The notes under the pieces: generated by a model
Seen by the model: the letters and a program-made list of their open reading frames with translations, nothing else
The model's database searches: none
Told to the model about the DNA's origin: nothing
NCBI GenBank assembly: GCA_947359465.1
Contig: OX375877.1
Location: 22,765,235-22,829,234 of the forward strand
Origin: Metellina segmentata
Lineage: Eukaryota > Arthropoda > Arachnida > Araneae > Tetragnathidae
Direction of reading: 5' to 3'
Length of the DNA: 64,000 bases
Shown here: piece after piece, positions 58,397 through 64,000 of the stretch
How positions within the stretch are numbered: the stretch's first letter is position 1
How the letters are laid out: every line of letters starts with the position of its first letter
Made by a program: the position numbers and the translations under genes

Positions 58397-58789
58397 CCTT
58401 TAGACTACCGCCGACACAGTAGTTGTACCAAGAAAGAATTTCGACTACGGCCACGGCCAATATAGCAGTTGTACTTTGAAAGTTATGATTCGCGCCAAGA
58501 AAGAATTTAGACTACGGCCGTTATACAGTTGCTCCTTGAAAGTTTTAAGAATCGCGCCAAGAAAGAATTTAGACTACGGCCGTTATAGCAGTTGCTCCTT
58601 GAAAGTTTTAAGAATCGCGCCAAGAAAGAATTTAGACTACGGCCGTTATAGCAGTTGTTCCTTGAAAGTTATAAGAATCGTGCCAAAAAAGAATTTTGAC
58701 TACGGCCTTTATAGCAGTTGTACTTTGAAAGTTATGATTCGCGCCGAGAATGAATCGCGCTTGTTATATCTATAGCAGTTGTCAAAAGG
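58397..58789. mobile_element. PiggyBac-like MITE, copy 3, with expanded minisatellite
   Basis: TTAA flanks at 58393-58396 and 58790-58793. Ends are CCTTTAGACTACCG and (minus strand) CCTTTTGACAACTGC. The interior is about five units of a 63-bp repeat carrying TTTAGACTACGGCCGTTATA and AATCGCGCCAAGAAAG, inverse in orientation to copy 2. Because 63 is a multiple of three, a 99-codon plus frame (58476-58775) stays open and shows a 21-residue repeat (LRIAPRKNLDYGRYSSCSLK). I regard that frame as a by-product. Confidence 0.8.
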
Positions 58790-58793
58790 TTAA

Positions 58794-59486
58794 AACGTCT
58801 CTGGACATGTATCAATCTTACCAATTTGAGACATTTTTCAGAAGATATATGCGAAATTTATGAAATAGTCACTCCAACACGTTGTCAAAAAGAAAACAAT
58901 TAAATAAAATGAAAACTCGCTGTTTTCTGTCCTTATAAATTATGGCCGCAAGGCTGGTTGGTTGTGTTCTGTGGTGTAAAGAACATATTTGGACCCAAAT
59001 CTGCCAACCACAAGACAGACATCAAGTAATGGACATGCACACAAAGAAAGTTTTACTGATACAGAAGAAAGAAATGCACCAAGTGTGGATTACAGGAATA
59101 GAACCTGAGCCGCTTACAGTTTGCAATAGTCTCAAGACTCTTAACTTGTTTTTCGATACAAAGCGTGGTGAGATTAAGAGTTTAATAGCATACTTATGTA
59201 TTTTTGTTTAGTAGAGAGCACAAAGTTGAATTTTTTAATATGCAAGGTTTAAGATCCATCAAGTTTTGAAAAAGGGCTTGATTCAATAACTTCAGTATAT
59301 AATCATTTTGTTTCGTTTAATTTGTTTTAAGTACTATGTAAAAATTACTGTAATCGCATGAAATATACAACCACATATCGGTTAATCTAAGTATTGTCCA
59401 TGAATGGTAAAGTGGTTCTTTGCAGAACTTACGAAATAATTTATTTAGAACAGCAAATATCCAAACGTTGTATCTGGAAATTTTTC
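58794..59486. other. Spacer
   Basis: An 89-codon frame at 58942-59211 (MAARLVGCVLWCKEHIWTQ) is not recognised. Otherwise AT-rich sequence. Confidence 0.4.
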
Positions 59487-59830
59487 ACTGCTGGGTGTAA
59501 GGCTAAAGGATTCGCTTTTCCAAAACGAGTAGACTGAAAGCGATTAGTAACGAGTTTGATTCTCGTGTGTGCCGAATGACTGCTTGAAGTTTCTTCGTTT
59601 CTTCAAGACGACAACTATGCCAACTTCTCCAAAGTTCTCCAAGAAGACATGTCCCTCCTGATTTCATGGTGGATGCAATATGACACCTCCTTCTATGGAA
59701 CCCCGGGGAAACATAGTCTTTCACGTTTTCACCAATTAGTGGTTGAAGAGTTACAATCCATTCAAATTGATATATTGGGAAAAAAATATTTCTGGAAATT
59801 CGCCTTTGTGTCACCGTTTGATGTGATACG
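59487..59830 (+). repeat. tRNA(Ser/Leu)-like SINE, family 2
   Basis: The head CTGCTGGGTGTAAGGCTAAAG is a decayed A-box region. A long variable arm and the B-box-like AACGAGTTTGATTCTCG follow. The body TGCTTGAAGTTTCTTCG aligns with 52130-52585 in inverse, including CCCGGGGAAACA against CCCGGTAAACA. The end is masked by a Tc1 derivative that starts at 59837. Confidence 0.72.
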
Positions 59831-59836
59831 TAGGTA

Positions 59837-60400
59837 CAATACCCTACAATAATGGACCGGACCACAAGATGTGATGGTATAAGGGAAATAATAAATGCTT
59901 TAATAGAAGGATGCTCCTCCACGTGCTGCAATTACACTAGCAACCCTTCTTGGCATACTTTCAACAAGGTTTTGATACACAGCTATCAGTATTAGCGTCC
60001 ATTCCTGCTGCAAGAATGTCGCCAGCTGAGCTGTAGTTTTCAGACATGGTTCCCTGATCCCCAAGCGTCGCTCTAACTCGTCCCACAAATTAAGGGGTTT
60101 AGGTCGGTACTGTGAGCAGGCCAGGGAAGACGTTTTGCATCCATATCTCGACTCCACTGCTGGACAGAGGCTGCAACATGACATGGAGCGTTGTCTTCCT
60201 GGAAGTAACATTCGTCCATTCCATAAAACTGCCAGAACGTAGGAAAAACCTGATTATCCAAAATGTTCATGTAGGCGTTGGCGTTCAATGGACCAGGAAC
60301 AACATAAAGGTACCAGACCATGCCACGAAAAACACACCAAAACAAGTAATCGGATTTTATGCAAATCCGCTGATGTCCGGTCCATTATTGTAGGGTAGTG
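59837..60400 (-). mobile_element. Tc1-like deletion derivative, 564 bp
   Basis: Inverted ends CAATACCCTACAATAATGG and (minus strand) CACTACCCTACAATAATGG, with TA on both sides (59835-59836 and 60401-60402). The interior is the C-terminal half of a transposase gene, joined to the terminal repeat through GCGGATTTGCATAAAATCCG. The same short arrangement recurs at 61429-62014. Confidence 0.88.
59884..60345 (-). pseudogene. Tc1 transposase C-terminal half, frameshifted (DD34E type)
   Basis: Minus frames read GPLNANAYMNILDNQVFPTF, then the second catalytic Asp in QEDNAPCH. The block HSTDLNP should carry the catalytic Glu (family consensus PDLNPIE), but a frameshift at this point replaces it (NPLICGTS). 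The sequence resumes in another frame as LNLWDELERRLGIREP and ends VESMPRRVASVIAARGGASF. N-terminal DNA-binding domains and the first Asp are absent by deletion, not by decay. Confidence 0.85.
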
Positions 60401-60402
60401 TA

Positions 60403-61428
60403 TGTAAGAGGATGGCCAAGTACACACAGAAAAAATAAGATTAATAACCATTGTTTTCGTTACCCTGGGTGTATTTTTCTCTTATGTCTCAGTAAAACAT
60501 TTCTTATGTGTATACCCATTACTTGACGGTGGTGGTAGTGGTTGTCCAATGTTCTCGCAATTTGACGTAGATTGTTCAAATATGGTCATTGAGCTATAGA
60601 ACCCAAAACCAAACAAACAACCATTGCTTTTCTTCTAATGAATATCAACTCATAGTAAAATAAAAATTTCAGAATAAACAGCTCAAATACATAACATTCG
60701 TTTTGTGTATATTTTATTTGCAGCATGAAATAATTTTGATAAATATTTTTTATCTTTATATAAAGCAAAATATTAGGAGTCGCAAATTGTACGAAGTAGT
60801 TGAAACATTTTCAGAGGGGGAATTTTATTTTTCTAAGGTAAAATAATAAACTGCGAATGAGAAAAACTAGGATTCCATAAGCGAAAGCGGTCTGTAAACA
60901 ACTTCAATTAAACGAACAGTTCCCATTGTTTGGTTTGACCTTCACAAACAGCGTACAGTTACCATTTTGTTGACATAACGTTTACGAAAATATTCGCCTG
61001 GCTACCTTTATGAAAGACACTGCACCTCGGGCAGCGTGTCCGTTTTTATTTCTTTCGACAAGCTCGACCTTGCAATGCAAATCGTCCACAATGGACCGGA
61101 AATGTCGTTAGCCGGTAGGAGGCGTACTTACTATTAATTTGTCACGTGAGTGTGGCAACAGGCGTTTTGTCCCCGACACAACAGCAGCAATTTAAGATTT
61201 AGATCTCCGAATGGAACTGCTTTCTGCTGAATTTGATGTATTCGTGTTTCAAATTGTGATTCTTTCAACCTTGTGGTATTAGGCTGTAGTTAGTTAATCG
61301 TAAACGAAAATTTCTCTGAAGTTCAAACATTTTCAGATACATAGAACATAGTTCACTGTTCAAATTTTTGTTGAGTAAATTATATTAAAACTAGATGACC
61401 CGCGCATTTGCAATAAAATTTCTACATA
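60403..61428. other. Spacer, partly GC-richer
   Basis: The region at about 60900-61200 is less AT-rich than its surroundings, but no frame above 60 codons or splice structure could be supported. At 61391 ACTAGATGACCCGCGCATTT looks like an inverted Helitron 3' terminus fragment. Confidence 0.4.
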
Positions 61429-62014
61429 CACTACCCTACGATAAGGGATCGGACGCAAGCGGATTTGCATAAAACTTGCATATTTGTTTCCCCAACGGAT
61501 TTGCATAAAATCCGATTACTTGTTTGGGGGTGTTTTTTCGTGGTATGGCCTGTCCCTTTGGATGTTGTTCCTGGTCAATCGAACGCCGACGCCTCCATGA
61601 ACATTTTGGACAATCAGCTTCTTCCTATGCTCTGGCAATTTTATGGAATGGACGAATGTTACTTCCAGAAAGACAACGCTCCCTGTCATGTTTCAGCTTC
61701 TGTCAAGCAGTGGTTTCAAGATATGGATGTAAAACGTTTTCTCTGCCCTGCTCAGACTCCCGACCTAAACCCCATAGAACATTTGTGGGATGCGTTAGAG
61801 CGATGCTTACGGACCGGGGAACCGCGTCCGAAATCTACAGCTGAGCTGGTGACATTCTTGCAGCAGGAATGGACTGTGTATCAAAACTTTGTTGAAAGTA
61901 TGCCCAGAACGGTTGCTTGTGTAATTGCAGCACGCGGGGACCATCCCTCTATTAAAGCATGTATTATTTCCCTTTTACCATCACATCTTGTTGTCCGGTT
62001 TTTGTAGGGTTGTG
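61429..62014 (+). mobile_element. Tc1-like deletion derivative, 586 bp
   Basis: Left end CACTACCCTACGATAAGGG and right end (minus strand) CACAACCCTACAAAAACCGG, with TA at 61427-61428 and 62015-62016. The internal junction, AAAATCCGATTACTTGTTT running into TTTTTTCGTGGTATGGCC, corresponds to that in the copy at 59837. The GCGGATTTGCATAAAA motif is present twice. Confidence 0.88.
61465..62007 (+). pseudogene. Tc1 transposase C-terminal half in one open frame (DD34E)
   Basis: A 180-codon frame reads SNADASMNILDNQLLPMLWQ, then QKDNAPCH (second Asp) and TPDLNPIE (Glu), with exactly 34 residues between them. It continues HLWDALERCLRTGEPRPKS and VESMPRTVACVIAARG. The last 25 or so codons run into the terminal repeat. 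The first Asp and the paired DNA-binding helices are missing, so the protein, if made, could not cut DNA. The start MHKTCIFVSPTDLHKIRLLV lies in the junction region. The frame is open, unlike its relative at 59884, so this copy is younger or was copied more recently. Confidence 0.85.
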
Positions 62015-62016
62015 TA

Positions 62017-62321
62017 TATCAATTGACGGCAAGGTCGTTACTAACTTTTCATATGTTATTTAACCTTTTCAAGCACAAATATTTAGGTAACTTGGTGAAT
62101 TACTTATCCCGGCTAAAATTTCTATTCGATTTTAAGGATTAGTACTAGAAAGGGCATCCTGTACAAATTCCGTCAAAGAAAGTTTAGGGATATGATTGTT
62201 AGTGGTTTGCTATGGACTTCATTGTAAACAAAAGAGTAGTTGCTAGGGATTTTTAGTATAAGCAAAAACCAAACCGTCGACGATGATTTTACAACTGTTG
62301 TCTGCGTAACCCTGTCATGAT
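62017..62321. other. Spacer
   Basis: Nothing was recognised. Confidence 0.4.
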
Positions 62322-63159
62322 CAGGGTTAGCAAAAAAATTACTTTTTAAAACTTTTGACCAGGCCAATGGTCAAAACTGGTTTCTAACGGTCGAAATTGA
62401 TTTAAACCGGTCAAAACTGGTCGAAATGTAATATATATATATATATATATATACACACATTTGGAAAGTAGATAAAAAATAAACAGGATTTTTTTCTTCA
62501 CATTAAAGTATATCAATGCCATTGCATAAAGAAAAAGAATTCAACATCATCCATTTTTAACACAAGTTCATTTTGCTGCACATATGTTATCCAAAATACA
62601 AAGGCGAGAAGTTTAACTCAATTCAATAAGAATATGTACGTCAACTGCTGTTAGCGATAAATACTGATCTTCTACCTATATCAATCCGATACCAGTCACA
62701 AACTGATCCTTTCCAAAATCATGTTTTTCAGTTTCTGCCGTAAATATAAATTCCATATCATGATGGTTATCACTAAAGAAACATATTGATACTAAATTCT
62801 GTGAAATTGTAATTCAATTGCAATCATGCATTGCCATCCCAGCAAGTGTAGAAAGTTTATTTTCAACTTTTAGCTTTGTTCAAGACAAAAGTAGAAATTG
62901 TTTAGGAAATGAACGATCCAGCCGACTATTTAATTGTTACAGAATGCCTTATTCTAAAACCTGTATTGTTGCAAAATAAAAAATAAGTGGCTAATTCTAT
63001 TTGAGCAAGTGTTAAATTGTTTCTATCCCCCCCCTACACTTTTTTTGGTTAAAAAAATAACAAAAAGCCACTTTTAGGTGGTTTAAACCACTTGAAGCAT
63101 TTTGGATAGACCGGTTTTAACCGGTTAAAACCGCATTGGTTTAAGCCATTCCAACCCTG
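62322..63159 (+). mobile_element. hAT element with transposase remnant
   Basis: Ends CAGGGTTAGCAAAAAAATTA and (minus strand) CAGGGTTGGAATGGCTTAAA, flanked by GTCATGAT (62314-62321) and GTCATAAT (63160-63167). Subterminal AACCGGTCAAAACTGGTC-type repeats occur at both ends. A short (TA)n run lies at 62431-62451. The only coding trace is the C-terminal hAT block at 62815-62965. Confidence 0.87.
62815..62965 (+). pseudogene. hAT transposase C-terminal fragment
   Basis: One frame reads IPASVESLFSTFSFVQDKSR followed by NCLGNERSSRLFNCYRM. This corresponds to the dimerisation block of hAT proteins (family pattern: A-S-x-x-E-R-x-F-S, then R-N-R-L, then a K-L-x-x-x-Y-R tail). Upstream catalytic parts are deleted. 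It sits at the usual place before the right terminus. Confidence 0.72.
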
Positions 63160-63167
63160 GTCATAAT

Positions 63168-63883
63168 ACATGTTGGGGAATCTTAAATAGAGTTTATCAC
63201 CGATTGGCTTTTAATCTAATTGGCTTTGACCAATCAGCTATTATATACAGATTCGGAATTCATTCTTGGGAACTTTTATCGTACAGAAATCGTATTCGAA
63301 GAACTAGTCGTGACAGGATTCATGCCGCAGAAATGCTACCGCCACCAACATTTAGCTTGACAGAAAAAGTTTCTTAAAAATACAATGAATGGTAGAAACA
63401 AATGCCAGGCACTTGACTTCACGTCAGACGCCATCTGGCTTACCAATACTTCTGTATTCTATAACTAAAATCAGTAAGTACAGTGTCCTGTATAAGTGTT
63501 GAACCATCATAGGTTGTCTGCTATTATATAAAATACAGTCAGGAGAGTCAACAATAATACAATAAAATAAGTGTCATACCCCAGTCAAGAAACGACCACA
63601 GAAGACTTCAATTGTAGTCTGGATTGACGCTCCTGGAGGAGAGAAGGTATTCCCAAGATTTCCTATGGCAGCATTGACAGGTCTTACTTGTAATAAAGAT
63701 TTATAAGTTTTAAGTCCCAGGAAAAAAAACCAGATTGTACAACAAACAAACGTTTTTCAAAACTTTCAAGCCCCCTTAACACTCGAATACCTTGGAAACG
63801 TCCATCTTTAATTGATTTAATGGAAAGCAGGTAACTTCTTGAAAGTAAAACCTAAACTTTTGTCATCTACAGGGTGATTCGGA
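63168..63883. other. Spacer
   Basis: The phrase CATTTAGCTTGACAGAAAAA at 63349 recurs near 7330, with a loosely similar ACCGCCACC/ACTACCACCAC lead-in. It is probably an old dispersed repeat. No gene was recognised. Confidence 0.45.
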
Positions 63884-64000
63884 AACCACGGGACAAACTT
63901 TAAGGATGTTAGAGCACGCTAAAAGGATAATTTTTTTGTATAGCAATGCAATGGGCGCAAATAACGCGGTAAGGCACAAACACAAAACTTGCGCAAGAAA
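63884..64000 (+). repeat. Possible transposon terminus cut by the window edge
   Basis: ACAGGGTGATTCGGAAACCA followed by CGGGACAAACTTTAAGGATG has the look of an element start that is common in arthropod genomes. The rest lies outside the window, so the class is unknown. Confidence 0.35.

Noticed and set aside
58476..58775. 99-codon frame with a 21-residue repeat, looking like a repeat protein
   Set aside because: The 63-bp minisatellite unit is a multiple of three, which keeps a frame open; it lies inside a TTAA-flanked MITE and starts in mid-repeat.

Overview
The window reads as an AT-rich stretch of invertebrate nuclear genome, most likely from an arthropod. A spider or other chelicerate is my guess from the look of the Tc1, pogo and Helitron families, but no host gene settles it. 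I find no complete host protein-coding gene, rRNA, canonical tRNA or CRISPR array. Almost every recognisable block is a transposable element, a decayed transposase, a tRNA-derived SINE or a tandem repeat. Most short open frames are chance frames or frames through repeats.

Layout. 0.5-1.9 kb: cluster of tRNA-derived SINEs (family 1). 2.8-4.9 kb: three-layer nest in which a Tc1-like remnant holds a hAT element that holds a mariner-like element. 5.3-6.6 kb: two head-to-tail non-autonomous Helitrons. 8.3-11.5 kb: more SINEs, one pair sharing a 15-bp target-site duplication (TSD), plus a Harbinger-like MITE. 11.9-12.8 kb: 127-bp minisatellite with a three-unit higher-order period. 13.0-13.9 kb: hAT MITE with a long TA run. 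15.6-21.2 kb: pogo element split by two hATs and a Helitron, itself beside or inside a second pogo/jerky-type element with a zinc-finger tail (to 22.4 kb). 24.0-25.4 and 51.2-51.6 kb: related foldback elements rich in ACATCGATGT palindromes. 27.3-28.3 kb: broken hAT transposase. 29.5-30.1 kb: broken Tc1 transposase. 30.3-31.3 kb: inverted-dimer Harbinger-like MITE carrying a SINE. 32.3-35.6 kb: two Helitrons and a piggyBac-like MITE. 36.2-37.5 kb: third Harbinger-like copy, a 291-bp tandem duplication and a weak candidate first exon. 42.8-45.3 kb: tandem repeat split by a Helitron. 52.1-52.6 and 59.5-59.8 kb: second SINE family. 56.5-58.8 kb: 178-bp tandem repeat and two piggyBac-like MITEs carrying a 63-bp minisatellite. 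59.8-62.0 kb: two Tc1 deletion derivatives sharing an internal junction. 62.3-63.2 kb: hAT with transposase remnant.

The value of the window is its insertion record. TSDs and rejoined flanks let several nests be put in time order. Every transposase seen carries stops, frameshifts, missing domains or a lost catalytic residue, so any recent movement must have depended on enzymes encoded elsewhere. All family assignments are by eye from termini, TSD length and motifs; none has been checked by database search.
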